64,000 bases of DNA from Catellatospora bangladeshensis (GTDB lineage Bacteria; Actinomycetota; Actinomycetes; Mycobacteriales; Micromonosporaceae), in assembly GCF_016862575.1 (NCBI RefSeq), contig NZ_BONF01000016.1, positions 62,001 through 126,000 of the forward strand. Direction: 5' to 3'. The translations under genes were made by a program, and so were the position numbers. Shown here in pieces: positions 52,877-62,476 of the stretch. How positions within the stretch are numbered: position 1 is the first letter of the stretch; every line of letters begins with the position of its first letter. The notes beneath the pieces are model-generated. The model was not told where the DNA came from. It did not search any database and saw nothing but the letters and a program-made list of their open reading frames with translations.

Positions 52877-53998
52877 TCAGCTCAGGTGGTACAGCCGGGC
52901 CGCGTTGCCCGCGCCGATGCGCTCCGCGGCCTGGACGGCGTCGGCCGCCGTCACCGCGCCGTCGGCGACCAGCGCGCCCAGCACCCGGCCCAGGCCGTGC
53001 CGGAACTGCGCGGCGCCGACCAGGTACAGCTCCGGCAGGCCGATCGCGTCGGAGGAGTAGAGCAGCTTGCCGAACGGCGCCAGCTCCAGGAACTCGCCGA
53101 GCACCGCCGCGGCGCGGCCGCCCAGGTGGGTCACGGTCAGCCCGACGTCGGCGTACACGTGCGGATACACCTGCGCCAGCCAGCCCGCCTGGCGGTGGAA
53201 CGGGTAGCAGTGCAGCAGCACCAGCGGCACGCCCGCGCCCAGCGTCGCCTCGCAGAACGGCTGCAAGAGCGCGGGGTCGGCGCGGGCCAGCGGCTGGTCC
53301 CGGTCGCCCCAGCCGGTGTGCAGCTGGATGGGCAGGCCCGCGTCCACGGCGGTCCACAGCAGGTGGCGCAGCAGCACCGGGTCGGCCAGCCGCCCGCCGT
53401 CGCGTTGCCAGCGGGCCGCCGCCGCGGTCACCTCGTGCGGCTGCGGGCGGGCCGGGTCCAGGTGCAGCCCGTGCCGGTACGCGGCGATCGACTTCACCGC
53501 GACCGCGCCGGGCAGCGCCTCCCGCAGCGCCGTGGCGAACGCCGGGGCGAACCCGGCCGCGTCACAGCCCGGCGCGATCTGCTCGGCGAGCAGCTCCAGG
53601 CGGATCACCCAGCGCGTCGGCGCCCCCGCCAGCGTGCCGAGCACGGCGTGGTCGGCCAGCCCGCCCAGCACCGGCCCGGTGTCCACCAGCAGCGCGGACA
53701 GGTTCGCCGCGCGCAGCAGCCGCGCCGCGGCCTCGTCCGCGCCCAGCCGCCGCCTGCGGCGCAGGTACTCCGCGACCGGGGCGTGCGACGGCAGGTCCAG
53801 CACCGGCGCGCACCACCGCCGCAGCGCCCACCCGAGCTGCCCGTCCAGGTACGACACGCCTTCCGGCGCGGGATCGTCCGCCTCGGTGCACCACAGCGCG
53901 AACGCCGCGTCGTCCAGCGGCGCCGTGGTGATCGCATGGCAGTGCGCGTCCACCAGCGGCAGCGCCGACAGGTCCAGCGGGCTCACCGCGCCCACCAT
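52877..53998 (-). CDS. amidohydrolase, FluG N-terminal-like
   Basis: The 373-residue protein is a TIM-barrel amidohydrolase starting LPLVDAHCHA, with VLLHCYPFHRQAGW, YADVGLTV and LLYSSDAIGLPE, the layout of FluG-type amidohydrolases. It lies 67 nt downstream of a glutamine synthetase-like gene. In fungal FluG the same two domains are fused. It probably hydrolyses an amide made by, or feeding, that ligase. The start ATG 53998 lacks a strong ribosome site; upstream in-frame starts overlap the GS gene. Confidence 0.78.
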   Translation of the reverse strand: MVGAVSPLDLSALPLVDAHCHAITTAPLDDAAFALWCTEADDPAPEGVSYLDGQLGWALRRWCAPVLDLPSHAPVAEYLRRRRRLGADEAAARLLRAANLSALLVDTGPVLGGLADHAVLGTLAGAPTRWVIRLELLAEQIAPGCDAAGFAPAFATALREALPGAVAVKSIAAYRHGLHLDPARPQPHEVTAAAARWQRDGGRLADPVLLRHLLWTAVDAGLPIQLHTGWGDRDQPLARADPALLQPFCEATLGAGVPLVLLHCYPFHRQAGWLAQVYPHVYADVGLTVTHLGGRAAAVLGEFLELAPFGKLLYSSDAIGLPELYLVGAAQFRHGLGRVLGALVADGAVTAADAVQAAERIGAGNAARLYHLS

Positions 53999-54065
53999 GC
54001 CGTCCCGGCGGGATGGGCGGAGCGGCGAGCACGCAGCGACGGTCGCGGCGGGCGGGGTGGCACGG

Positions 54066-55427
54066 TCAGTAGCGCCATCGGACGGTCTCCACCAGGTGTT
54101 CGGGGTCGAGTCGGCCCAGGGTTTCGGCCTCGGCGCGGTGGACGGCGGTGAAGGCATCGAGCAGGCCCTCGCCCAGGGCGGCGCACAGACCGCCGTCGGC
54201 GCGCAGGGCCGCGGCGGCGAGCGCCGGGGTGTCCGGCAGGCGGGGCGGGCGGCGGCCCTCGGCCAGCGTGAACGGGTCCGCCGTCACCTCGGAGGGCAGG
54301 CGCAGCCCGGCGTCGGCCGCGTCGGCGGCCAGCGCGCACACCGCCCCGACCACCAGGTACGGGTTGGCCGAGCCGTCCACGCACTTGACCTCGGCGTTGG
54401 CGGACTGCTCGCGGGCGCCCGCCGCGCCGGTGACGAAGCGCAGCCCGGCCTCCCGGTTCTCGTGCCCCCAGCACTGGTATGTCCCCGCCCAGCGCTGCGG
54501 GGCCTGGCGCAGCGCGCTGCCCCAGCTCGGCGCGCCCAGCCCGGCCAGCGCGGGCAGCCGGTCCAGCACCCCGGCCAGCACCGACTCGCCGCGCCGGGTC
54601 ATGCCGTACGGCCCGTCGCCGCCGGCCAGCAGGTTGGCGCCCCCGGCCCAGGGCGAGAAGTGCAGGTGCATGCCGTTGCCGACGTGCTCGGCGACGGACA
54701 CCGGTGCGAACGAGGCGCGCAGGCCGTGCGACAGCGCGAGCGCCCGGACCGTCTCCCGGACCAGCACCACCCGGTCGGCGGCGCCCACGGGGTCGGCGGC
54801 GGCCGTGGACAGCTCGAACTGGCTGTGGCCGTACTCCGGATGGAACTGCTCCACCGGCACCGCCTGCGCGGCCAGCGCGGCGAGCAGGTCCCGGCCGAAG
54901 TCCGCGAGCTGGCCCAGCCGGGCCATGCCGTACGCGGGCCCGTCGGCGGCGGGGGAGCCGTCCGGCCTGCCCAGATACCACTCGATCTCGAACGCCATGC
55001 GGAAGGTGAGCCCGGCCGCCCGCGCCCGCTCCACCAGCCGCTGCGCGAACAGCCGCTGGTCCGGCGGGTACGGCTCGCCGTCCTGGGTCCACCGGTCCAC
55101 CGGCGCCCAGGCCCAGCCCGGCGCGGCGGCGAGCACGGTCAGCGCGCCGAGGTCCGGGTGCAGGCGCAGGTCGCCGACCGGCCCGCCGATCAGGTCGCCG
55201 GTGGTGATGGAGTCGTCGACGCAGAACACGTCGTGCACCTTGGACATGCCCACGCCCCAGGCGGCGGCGTGCTCCAGGCGCCCGGTCGGCACCGCCTTCA
55301 CCCGGGTCACGCCGGTGTTGTCGACCCAGGTCAGCGCCACGCCATGGACTCCGGCGGCGGCGAGTTCGGCGGCGGCGGCGCGCGCGGCGGCGGCCCGCGC
55401 GTCCCGATCGAGCACGGGCTCCCACAT
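54066..55427 (-). CDS. glutamine synthetase-like ligase (FluG C-terminal-like)
   Basis: The 453-residue protein is a GS-I family member with MAFEIEWYLG, FHPEYGHSQFEL, GNGMHLHFS and the SANAEVKCVDGSANPYL region. It is divergent enough from GlnA to suggest a gamma-glutamyl-amine or other amide ligase. An amidohydrolase gene follows, matching the two halves of FluG. ATG 55427 is 7 nt after a CAGAAT box (minus 55440-55435), suggesting a leaderless message. It is divergent from the second sugar dehydrogenase. Confidence 0.82.
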   Translation of the reverse strand: MWEPVLDRDARAAAARAAAAELAAAGVHGVALTWVDNTGVTRVKAVPTGRLEHAAAWGVGMSKVHDVFCVDDSITTGDLIGGPVGDLRLHPDLGALTVLAAAPGWAWAPVDRWTQDGEPYPPDQRLFAQRLVERARAAGLTFRMAFEIEWYLGRPDGSPAADGPAYGMARLGQLADFGRDLLAALAAQAVPVEQFHPEYGHSQFELSTAAADPVGAADRVVLVRETVRALALSHGLRASFAPVSVAEHVGNGMHLHFSPWAGGANLLAGGDGPYGMTRRGESVLAGVLDRLPALAGLGAPSWGSALRQAPQRWAGTYQCWGHENREAGLRFVTGAAGAREQSANAEVKCVDGSANPYLVVGAVCALAADAADAGLRLPSEVTADPFTLAEGRRPPRLPDTPALAAAALRADGGLCAALGEGLLDAFTAVHRAEAETLGRLDPEHLVETVRWRY

Positions 55428-55526
55428 GCCCGGAATTCTGCCGGTCCGACCGGACGTACGCGACTGAACCGCCGAAACATGCCGAGACAGCACTGATACA
55501 ATATGAATCGGGCAAACGCTACTGAA

Positions 55527-55544
55527 ACACGCGTATAAGCGTGT
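55527..55544. promoter_or_regulatory. inverted repeat around a TATAA box upstream of the second sugar dehydrogenase
   Basis: ACACGC (55527-55532) and GCGTGT (55539-55544) flank GTATAA. The sequence TATAAG within it can serve as a -10, so a bound regulator would cover the promoter. The 194-nt divergent region is unusually AT-rich. Confidence 0.4.
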
Positions 55545-55621
55545 AATGCATGAAATCCCCCTACCATGTCGGTACCCTCGCCCGAGTTCGATGAGGCACG
55601 ACGATCCCGGGGGAAGCCAGC

Positions 55622-57697
55622 ATGACCGCTCGCAAGGTGGCGCTCGCCGGCGAAACGATCCTGGTCGCGATAGTGCTCAGCCTCTTCGGCATCGTCTCGG
55701 CCTGCCAGCACGTCGGCGGTCCCGTGCTGCCCGCCTCGTCCGCGCCGCTCGGCCCGGTCATCACCGAGCCCGAAGTGGACGGCCAGCTGCTCAGCGGCGC
55801 CGACGTGCACATGGAGACCGGCCCCATGCAGGACGTGGACGCCGGCTCCGAGCACGTGTGCACCGACTGGGAGATCTGGACCGTGCAGCCGCGCGAGCGG
55901 GTCTGGTTCGAGGGCTGCGCCGGGGGTGTGCTGAAGGCGCACACCCACCTCGGCGACGGCGTGTTCGAGAACAGCTTCGCCCAGCGCCGCGACCTGCCCG
56001 GCGACAAGCAGTTCGAGCTGCGGGTGCGGCACAAGGACAGCAGCGGCAACCCGGCCACCGAGTGGAGCCCGTACACGGCGCGGCCGTTCAAGACCGACAA
56101 GGAGCGCAAGCCGCTGCCCGGCGCGCCGCAGTGGGTGGTCGCGCAGCCCGGCTACCGCGTCGAGGAGGTCGCGTCCGGCTTCGAGCTGCCGGTCAACCTC
56201 GCCATGGTGCCCTCGCACGCGATCGCCCCGGACAAGCCGATGTTCTACGTCACCGAGCTGTACGGGACGATCAAGGTGGTGCGCGGCGACCTCAAGGTCA
56301 GCGTGTACGCCAAGAACCTGCTGAACTGGGACCCCTACGCGAAGTTCCCCGGCACCGGCGAGATCGGGCTGACCGGGATCGTGGTCGAGCCGCAGACCGG
56401 CGACGTGTTCGCCAGCATGCTGTACCAGAAGGGCACCGAGTTCTTCCCCAAGGTCGTGCGCATCCACAGCGAGGACGGCGGCATGACGGGCAAGACCGTC
56501 ACCACGGTCCTCGACCTCAAGAACGACCCGCAGGTGGCCTCGCACCAGATCTCGAACCTGACCATCGGGCCCGACGGCATGCTCTACGTGCACATGGGCG
56601 ACGGGTTCATCCCGGAGTCGGCACGCGACCTCACGGACAGCCGGGGCAAGGTGCTGCGGGTCAACCTGGACGGCACCGCGCCCGCCGACAACCCGTACTT
56701 CGACCCGGCCGACAAGAGCGAGACCAAGGACCTGGTCTGGGCGTCAGGCTTCCGCAACCCGTTCGGCGGGGCCTGGCGGGCGGCCGACGGCCAGCACTAC
56801 TCGGTGGAGAACGGCACGGTCAACAACGACCGGTTCGCCCGGGTGGTCAAGGGGGCCGACTACGGCTGGAACTCGCACACCTCCAGCATGAAGAAGCGCG
56901 CCCTGTACAGCTGGGCCCCGACGCACGCGCCGGTCGGCATCACCTTCGTGCAGAAGGAGGGCAACCAGACCGCCGGGTTCCCGGAGAGCAAGTACGGCAA
57001 CGCGTTCGTCTCCGAGAGCGGCCCCACCTACGGCACCGGGCCGCAGGTGCGCGGCAAGCGCATCGTCGAGTTCACGTTCAACAAGGACGGCTCGGTCTCC
57101 AAGCCCAAGACCCTGGTCGAGTACAACGGGTACGGCAAGACGACCGTCGCCGGCATCGCGGCCGGTCCTGACGGCCTCTACTTCTCCGGCCTGTATCCCG
57201 ACCAGGGCTACAACGCCACCGCCGCGGGCGCCAAGATCTACCGCGTGCGTTACGCGCCCGCGCCGCCCGGCAAGACCAAGCCGGTCACCGCGAAGGAGCA
57301 GTGCTCCGACGGCGACCTGCAGGTCACCGCCCGCTCGTCGAAGACCGAGGTGAAGCGCGGCACGCCGCTGACGTTCACGCTGGTCGTCAAGAACCTGGCC
57401 AAGCACACCTGCAGCCGTGACATCGGCGCCGACGCGCAGGAGCTGTTCCTCATGCACGGCACCGAGAAGGTGTGGTCCTCCGACCACTGCGGCGCGCCCA
57501 AGGGCAAGCAGGTCACCTCACTGCAGGCGGGCCGGGAGATGGTGTTCAGCGTGACGTGGAACGGCAAGTCCAGCTCCTCCTGTGACAAGTCGCAGGTGAG
57601 GGTGTCCACCGGGCCGGTGCCCGAACCCGGCTCGTACCAGCTCTTCGCCCGCGTCGGCACCGACCGCAGCGCCAAGGTCTCCATCAAGCTCCAGTAG
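55622..57697 (+). CDS. lipoprotein PQQ-type sugar dehydrogenase with C-terminal Ig-like domain
   Basis: The 691-residue protein has a lipoprotein signal with lipobox IVSAC (Cys28). It then shares with the 34687-37464 protein the same N-terminal module (HMETGPMQ, CTDWEIW) and dehydrogenase propeller (ASHQISNLTIGPDGMLYVHM, RNPFGGAWR). Its C-terminus (about 555-691) is a different, cysteine-bearing Ig-like beta domain. It is probably anchored to the outer face of the membrane and oxidises sugars there. GGGGGAAG precedes ATG 55622. A hairpin follows at 57715-57752. Confidence 0.85.
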   Translation: MTARKVALAGETILVAIVLSLFGIVSACQHVGGPVLPASSAPLGPVITEPEVDGQLLSGADVHMETGPMQDVDAGSEHVCTDWEIWTVQPRERVWFEGCAGGVLKAHTHLGDGVFENSFAQRRDLPGDKQFELRVRHKDSSGNPATEWSPYTARPFKTDKERKPLPGAPQWVVAQPGYRVEEVASGFELPVNLAMVPSHAIAPDKPMFYVTELYGTIKVVRGDLKVSVYAKNLLNWDPYAKFPGTGEIGLTGIVVEPQTGDVFASMLYQKGTEFFPKVVRIHSEDGGMTGKTVTTVLDLKNDPQVASHQISNLTIGPDGMLYVHMGDGFIPESARDLTDSRGKVLRVNLDGTAPADNPYFDPADKSETKDLVWASGFRNPFGGAWRAADGQHYSVENGTVNNDRFARVVKGADYGWNSHTSSMKKRALYSWAPTHAPVGITFVQKEGNQTAGFPESKYGNAFVSESGPTYGTGPQVRGKRIVEFTFNKDGSVSKPKTLVEYNGYGKTTVAGIAAGPDGLYFSGLYPDQGYNATAAGAKIYRVRYAPAPPGKTKPVTAKEQCSDGDLQVTARSSKTEVKRGTPLTFTLVVKNLAKHTCSRDIGADAQELFLMHGTEKVWSSDHCGAPKGKQVTSLQAGREMVFSVTWNGKSSSSCDKSQVRVSTGPVPEPGSYQLFARVGTDRSAKVSIKLQ

Positions 57698-57714
57698 CCG
57701 CACCGCCTCCCGCC

Positions 57715-57752
57715 GCCGGCCTGTCCCGTCGACTCCGATGGGACAGGCCGGC
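57715..57752 (+). terminator. hairpin terminator after the second sugar dehydrogenase gene
   Basis: GCCGGCCTGTCCC (57715-57727) and GGGACAGGCCGGC (57740-57752) are exact complements with a 12-nt loop, 18 nt after the stop codon. Confidence 0.75.
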
Positions 57753-57811
57753 GTTCGTGCGCGCGAATAGAAGGAATCCTTCGGTAGACCTTAATTCTCT
57801 TGTAGACATCT

Positions 57812-57840
57812 TTCATTTATCTATCGAGCATCGTTATAGT
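57812..57840 (+). promoter_or_regulatory. promoter of the amidase gene
   Basis: TTCATT (57812-57817) and TATAGT (57835-57840) are 17 nt apart in a markedly AT-rich stretch (about 57770-57840). Transcription would start near 57847, leaving a 31-nt leader with GAGAGGTG (57867-57874). Confidence 0.5.
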
Positions 57841-57877
57841 CGCGCCGAGCCCGACCCCCCACCCCTGAGAGGTGCTC

Positions 57878-58939
57878 ATGCTCGGCAACCCCTCCGTGCG
57901 CAGGCGCACCCTGCTGGCCGGCGCGGCAGGCCTCGCGGCCGCCCCCTTCCTCGCCCGCCCGGCGTTCGCCGCCAACCCCCGCGTCTACCTCGACCCCGGA
58001 CACGGCGGCACCGACCCCGGCGCGGTCGCCAACGGCCTGCAGGAGAAGGCGCTGACCCTCAACATCGCGCTGCAGATCCGCAACATCCTCCAGGCGAACT
58101 ACGCGGTCGACATCCGCATGTCGCGCACCACCGACGCCACCGTCAGCCTCGCCCAGCGCACCGACGACGCCAACGCCTGGGGCGCGGACATCTTCGTCAG
58201 CGTGCACATCAACTCCGGCGGCGGCACCGGGTTCGAGAGCTACCGCTACCCGACCACCGACGCCGCCACCCTCGCCCTGCACAACGCGCTGCACCCGCGG
58301 GTCCTGTCCGGCATGCGCACCGCGGGCTCGGTGACCGACCGCGGCCAGAAGACCGCCAACTTCCACGTGCTGCGCGAGAGCGCGATGCCCGCCGTGCTGA
58401 CCGAGAACCTCTTCATCGACACCGTCGCCGACGCGAACCTGCTCAAGAGCGCCGCCTTCCTCACCGCGACCGCGCAGGGCCACGCCAACGGCATCGCGAA
58501 CCACCTCGGCCTGTCCGCGCCGCCGCCCTCGTTCAGCACCATCGTGGACAACCTCACCGCCGGCCGCTTCACCGCCAGCGCGAACTGGGGCACCTCCACC
58601 TACTCCGGCCAGCGCTACGGCACCGACTACCGGTACGCAAGCCCCGTGCTGGCCAGCGACTCCGCCTGGTTCAAGGTGAACATCCCGGCGACGGCCAACT
58701 ACCGCGTCGACGTGTGGCACGCCGCCGACCCCGGCTACAGCGCCTCCGCGCCGCACATCGTGGTCACCTCCGGCGGCAACCAGACCGTCAACATCGACCA
58801 GCGCACCGGCGGCGGCGCCTGGCGCTCGCTCGGCACCTTCAACCTGGCCGCCGGCGACCGCAACCTGGTCGGCGTCAGCCGCTGGACCAGCGCCGCCGGC
58901 CTCGTCATCGCCGACGCCGTCCGCATCACCCGCGTCTGA
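57878..58939 (+). CDS. secreted N-acetylmuramoyl-L-alanine amidase with C-terminal golvesin-like domain
   Basis: The 353-residue protein has a TAT-type signal (RRRTLLAG, then AxA near PAFAAN) and an Amidase_3 domain: [13 protein letters not shown] (zinc His), SVHINSGGG (second His) and the catalytic Glu in VLTENLFID. After about residue 215, a beta-rich domain ([30 protein letters not shown]) resembles the golvesin/Xly carbohydrate-binding module. It cleaves the amide between MurNAc and the stem peptide in the wall. ATG 57878 follows GAGAGGTG. Confidence 0.9.
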   Translation: MLGNPSVRRRTLLAGAAGLAAAPFLARPAFAANPRVYLDPGHGGTDPGAVANGLQEKALTLNIALQIRNILQANYAVDIRMSRTTDATVSLAQRTDDANAWGADIFVSVHINSGGGTGFESYRYPTTDAATLALHNALHPRVLSGMRTAGSVTDRGQKTANFHVLRESAMPAVLTENLFIDTVADANLLKSAAFLTATAQGHANGIANHLGLSAPPPSFSTIVDNLTAGRFTASANWGTSTYSGQRYGTDYRYASPVLASDSAWFKVNIPATANYRVDVWHAADPGYSASAPHIVVTSGGNQTVNIDQRTGGGAWRSLGTFNLAAGDRNLVGVSRWTSAAGLVIADAVRITRV

Positions 58940-59003
58940 CCCACCCACCCCCGCGACCCACCCCCCGCGCGACCCACCCCCCGCGGCGCCCCGGGCGACC
59001 GCC

Positions 59004-59086
59004 CCAAGATCCGCCGACTTGCCTGGCACATGGGCGAATGCGCGCCCAAGATACGCCCGGTTGCCAGGCAAGTCGGTCGATCTTGG
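59004..59086. repeat. long imperfect hairpin downstream of the amidase gene
   Basis: CCAAGATC (59004-59011) plus CCGACTTGCCTGGCA (59014-59028) pair with TGCCAGGCAAGTCGG (59062-59076) plus GATCTTGG (59079-59086), with only a 2-nt internal mismatch. The outer AAGATC/GATCTT tip is shared with the elements at 4763-4847, 34011-34081 and 44436-44519. The rest of the 241-nt gap is C-rich low-complexity sequence. Confidence 0.8.
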
Positions 59087-59167
59087 ACGGGGCGGGACGC
59101 CGCGCCGCGCGGGACGGGGCGGCCGGTGGGGTGGGGCGTGAGGAGAGCCGGGGGTGGGTGTTCCCGG

Positions 59168-59173
59168 TAGAGT
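59168..59173 (+). promoter_or_regulatory. -10 box of a leaderless lipase/PPTase transcript
   Basis: TAGAGT ends 8 nt before GTG 59181, with no ribosome binding site between. Confidence 0.45.
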
Positions 59174-59180
59174 CGGCGGC

Positions 59181-60182
59181 GTGTCGGAGCCCCGGGTGCG
59201 CCTGCGTCTGCTGGCGGTGTCGCTGCTGCTGGGCGTGACCGCGTGCTCGGCGCCCGTGGCGCCCGGTGCCACACCACCCGCTCCCAGCGGATCGAGCAGC
59301 GCCGTTGTTGTGCCGTCGGCGGGCGCGTCCGCTTCGGCGGCGCCGAGTGCGGCCGCGTCGCCCGTGGTGGTGGGGGCGCCCAAGGCGGCGCTGGCGGTGG
59401 GCGTACGCACGCTGAAGCTCAGCCGGGGCGCGGACCGTGCGCTGCCGACCACCGTCTGGTATCCGGCCGCCGGGAAGGCGGGCGGCTCGCCGCGCAAGGA
59501 CGCCGCGGCCGCCGCCGGACGGTTCCCGATCGTGCTGTTCAGCCACGGCCTGCGCGGCCTGCCCGCGTACTACCAGCAGGTCACCACCCGGCTGGCGGCG
59601 GCGGGCTTCGTGGTGGCCGCACCGGCCTACCCGTTCACCAACCGCGACGCGTCGCCGTTCCAGGGCGCGGACGTGATCAATCAGCCCGCGGACGGGTCGG
59701 CGGTGCTCACCGCGCTGCTGAAGCTGAACACGACGGCGGGGGACCGGTTCGCCGGGCGGCTGGACGGGGGCCGGATCGCGGTCGCCGGGCACTCCGCGGG
59801 CGGGTTCACCTCGGCGGGCATGCTGGCGAACAAGCGTGACGACCGGGTGCGGGCGGCGGTGGTGATCGCGGGCGGCGCGCTGGGCGGCTTCCGCGGCTCG
59901 CGCACGCCGGTGCTGTTCGTGCACGGCGACCGGGACGCGGTGGTCAAGTACGAGACGGGGCGCGACGCGTACGACGCGACGTCCTGGCCGCGGGCGTTCC
60001 TGACCGTGCTCGGCGGCGGCCACAGCGAGTTCCTCGCGCCGGGCGCGAAGGGCTTCGACCCGATGATGAAGACCATGACCGATTTCCTGCGCTGGACGCT
60101 GTACGCGGACGCGGCGGCCAAGGGCCGTCTCGCCAAGGACGGCACCCGTTCGGGCGTGTCGAGATTCGAGGCCAAGCTGTGA
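59181..60182 (+). CDS. secreted alpha/beta-hydrolase lipoprotein (dienelactone hydrolase/lipase-like)
   Basis: The 333-residue protein has a lipoprotein signal ([11 protein letters not shown], lipobox Cys near residue 18), a Ser/Ala/Pro linker, and an alpha/beta-hydrolase core. The oxyanion region is [12 protein letters not shown] and the nucleophile elbow GHSAGGF. The Asp is in [10 protein letters not shown] and the His in GGGHSEF. It resembles chlorophyllase/PAF-acetylhydrolase-type esterases. GTG 59181 overlaps no upstream signal and follows a -10 box. It overlaps the PPTase gene by 4 nt (GTGA). Confidence 0.85.
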   Translation: MSEPRVRLRLLAVSLLLGVTACSAPVAPGATPPAPSGSSSAVVVPSAGASASAAPSAAASPVVVGAPKAALAVGVRTLKLSRGADRALPTTVWYPAAGKAGGSPRKDAAAAAGRFPIVLFSHGLRGLPAYYQQVTTRLAAAGFVVAAPAYPFTNRDASPFQGADVINQPADGSAVLTALLKLNTTAGDRFAGRLDGGRIAVAGHSAGGFTSAGMLANKRDDRVRAAVVIAGGALGGFRGSRTPVLFVHGDRDAVVKYETGRDAYDATSWPRAFLTVLGGGHSEFLAPGAKGFDPMMKTMTDFLRWTLYADAAAKGRLAKDGTRSGVSRFEAKL

Positions 60183-60898
60183 GCGACGACCTGCGTCCCG
60201 GCGAGTGCCGGGTCTACTGGGCCCGCCCCTCCGACGAGCGGCCCTGGCACCAGCGGCTGCTCAGCGCCGGGGAGCGGGAGCGCCGCGAGTCGCTGCGCCG
60301 CGACGAGGACAAGGCCCGGCAGACCGTCGCGGCCGCGCTGCTGCGTACGGTGGCGGGCCGCCACCTGGGCGAGAAGCCGGCCGCGGTGCGCATCGACCGC
60401 TCCTGCACGACGTGCGCCGTCCCGCACGGGCGGCCCACCCTGCCCGCCGGGCTGGAGGTGTCGGTGTCGCACTCGGCGGACCGGATCGCGGTCGCGGTGG
60501 GCCTGGCCGGGCCGCTCGGCGTGGACGTGGAGCACTGCCAGGACCAGCGCGACATCCTCGGGGTGGCCCGGCTGGCGCTGTGCGAGGCCGAGATCGCCGC
60601 CTCGGCGCCGCTGGACCAGCACGGCTTCTACACGTACTGGACGCGCAAGGAGTCGGTGCTCAAGTCGACCGGCGACGGCCTGCGCACGGCCATGACCAAG
60701 ATCGAGGTGTCGCTCCCGGCCGAGCCGCCCCGGCTGCACCGCTACGACGGCCGCCCGGAGGTGGTCGCCTCGGCGCGCATGTTCACGCTCGCGCCGGGCG
60801 ACGGCTACCAGGGCGCGCTGACCGTGCTCGGGCCCGCGCTGGAGGTCACCGAGCACGACGCGGCCGCGCTGCTCGCCGACGACACCCACGCCGCCTGA
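60179..60898 (+). CDS. 4'-phosphopantetheinyl transferase (Sfp type)
   Basis: The 239-residue enzyme has the Mg2+ motif GVDVEH (about 115-120) and the WTRKESVLKSTG motif (about 153-164, WxxKEaxxK). It transfers phosphopantetheine from CoA to carrier proteins of fatty-acid, polyketide or peptide synthases. No such synthase is in the window. It is translationally coupled to the lipase gene by the GTGA overlap, and convergent with the SDR gene. Confidence 0.92.
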   Translation: MSDDLRPGECRVYWARPSDERPWHQRLLSAGERERRESLRRDEDKARQTVAAALLRTVAGRHLGEKPAAVRIDRSCTTCAVPHGRPTLPAGLEVSVSHSADRIAVAVGLAGPLGVDVEHCQDQRDILGVARLALCEAEIAASAPLDQHGFYTYWTRKESVLKSTGDGLRTAMTKIEVSLPAEPPRLHRYDGRPEVVASARMFTLAPGDGYQGALTVLGPALEVTEHDAAALLADDTHAA

Positions 60899-60902
60899 CG
60901 GC

Positions 60903-62354
60903 TCACCAGGGCGACGGCTTGTAATCCTTGAGGAAGCAGCCGTAGAGGTCCTCGCCCAGCTCACCGCGCACGATCGGGTCGTACACCCGCGCGGCGCCGT
61001 CGACCAGGTCGAGCGGGGCGTGGAAGCCCGCGTCCGCCAGGCGGATCTTGGTGGGGTGCGGGCGCTCGTCGGTGATCCAGCCGGTGTCCACGGCCGTCAT
61101 CAGGATGCCGTCGGTGAGCATCTCCCCGGCACTGGTGCGGGTCAGCATGTTCAGCGCGGCCTTGGCCATGTTCGTGTGCGGGTGGCCCGGCCCCTTGTAC
61201 CGGCGGCTGAACTGCCCCTCCATCGCCGACACGTTCACCACGTACTTGCGCCGCGCCGGTGACTTGGCCATGGCCGCCCGCAGGCGGCTGACCAGCACGA
61301 ACGGGGCGGTGACGTTGCACAGCTGCACTTCCAGCAGCTCGATCGGGTCGACCTCCTGCACCACCTGCACCCAGCTGTTGGAGGCGTCGAGGTCGGGCAC
61401 CAGGCCGCCCGCGTCGATCGCGGTGCCGTCGGCGATGCGGGCCAGGCTCGCCCCGCCGGTGCTCAGCGCGAGCGAGGTGACCAGCTCCGGGCTGAGCTGC
61501 TGGTGCGGCATGGCCTGGATCGCCGCGGCGGCCGGGCTCGACCCGCTGTAGTGGCCGAAGCTGACCAGCTCGGGCAGCGGCCCGTCCGGCAGCGGCGCCG
61601 ATTCGGCCGCCACGAGCTGCGCGTACGCCTGCGGCGACCGGCGCACCGTCTGCGCCGCGTTGTTGATCAGGATGTCCAGCGGGCCCTGCCCGGCGACGGA
61701 GTCGGCCAGCGCCACCACCTGCGCCGGGTCGCGCAGGTCGATGCCGACGACCGTCAGCCGGTCCAGCCATTCGTGGCTGTCCGGCTGCGCCTTGAACCGG
61801 CGTACCGCGTCGCTGGGGAAGCGGGTGGTGATCGTGGTGTGCGCGCCGTCGCGCAGCAGGCGCAGCGCGATGTACATGCCGATCTTGGCGCGGCCGCCGG
61901 TGAGCAGCGCCCGGCGGCCGGTCAGGTCGGCGCGGGCGTCGCGGCGGGCGTGGTTCAGCTCCGCGCACTCGGGGCACAGCTGGTGGTAGAACGCGTCGAC
62001 CTGGGTGTAGCGGACCTTGCAGATGTAGCAGGCGCGCGCCTGGCGCAGGTGCCCCGCGATGTCGCCCTTGGTGGGCGAGGTCAGCCCGAACGCGCCCGCC
62101 GTCTCGTCGTCGATGCGGCCCGGCGCGGCCGTCGCCGTCGCCGCGGTCACCGCGTCGTCGGCGGCCAGCACCTCGGCCCGCTTGTCGCGGCGGCGCTGCT
62201 GCTTGACGTGCTTGAACATGCGCCCGACGGCCCGGCGCACCGCTATCGCGTCCGGGTGCTCCGTGGGCAGCTTGTCGATCTCCGCCAGCACGTTCAGGCA
62301 GTCCTCCAGGCGCGCGGGGTCGATGCCCGTGCCCTCGTGCTCGCTGATCGTCAT
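60903..62354 (-). CDS. short-chain dehydrogenase/reductase with N-terminal zinc ribbon
   Basis: The 483-residue protein has about 110 helical residues, then a CxxC...CxxC module (CYICKVRYTQVDAFYHQLCP), then an SDR domain with a modified nucleotide loop (LLTGGRAKIGMYIALRLL) and an active-site segment VVNVSAMEGQFSRRYKG. The usual YxxxK is not clean: the region reads RYKGPGHPHTNMAKAAL, so Tyr and Lys spacing differs from classical SDRs. Function unknown. ATG 62354 was chosen by family similarity; ATG 62462 is an alternative that would place it 15 nt after the ferredoxin stop. Confidence 0.75.
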   Translation of the reverse strand: MTISEHEGTGIDPARLEDCLNVLAEIDKLPTEHPDAIAVRRAVGRMFKHVKQQRRRDKRAEVLAADDAVTAATATAAPGRIDDETAGAFGLTSPTKGDIAGHLRQARACYICKVRYTQVDAFYHQLCPECAELNHARRDARADLTGRRALLTGGRAKIGMYIALRLLRDGAHTTITTRFPSDAVRRFKAQPDSHEWLDRLTVVGIDLRDPAQVVALADSVAGQGPLDILINNAAQTVRRSPQAYAQLVAAESAPLPDGPLPELVSFGHYSGSSPAAAAIQAMPHQQLSPELVTSLALSTGGASLARIADGTAIDAGGLVPDLDASNSWVQVVQEVDPIELLEVQLCNVTAPFVLVSRLRAAMAKSPARRKYVVNVSAMEGQFSRRYKGPGHPHTNMAKAALNMLTRTSAGEMLTDGILMTAVDTGWITDERPHPTKIRLADAGFHAPLDLVDGAARVYDPIVRGELGEDLYGCFLKDYKPSPW

Positions 62355-62476
62355 CCCGGTGCCCGTTCCGTGCTCGCCTGCCAACCTCGCCCGGAAACTG
62401 TACGCAGCCGGAAGCACGATGACCGAATCAGCCGCGTCCGCACCCCGCCGACTGTCGCCCATCTCACCCACCGGGC

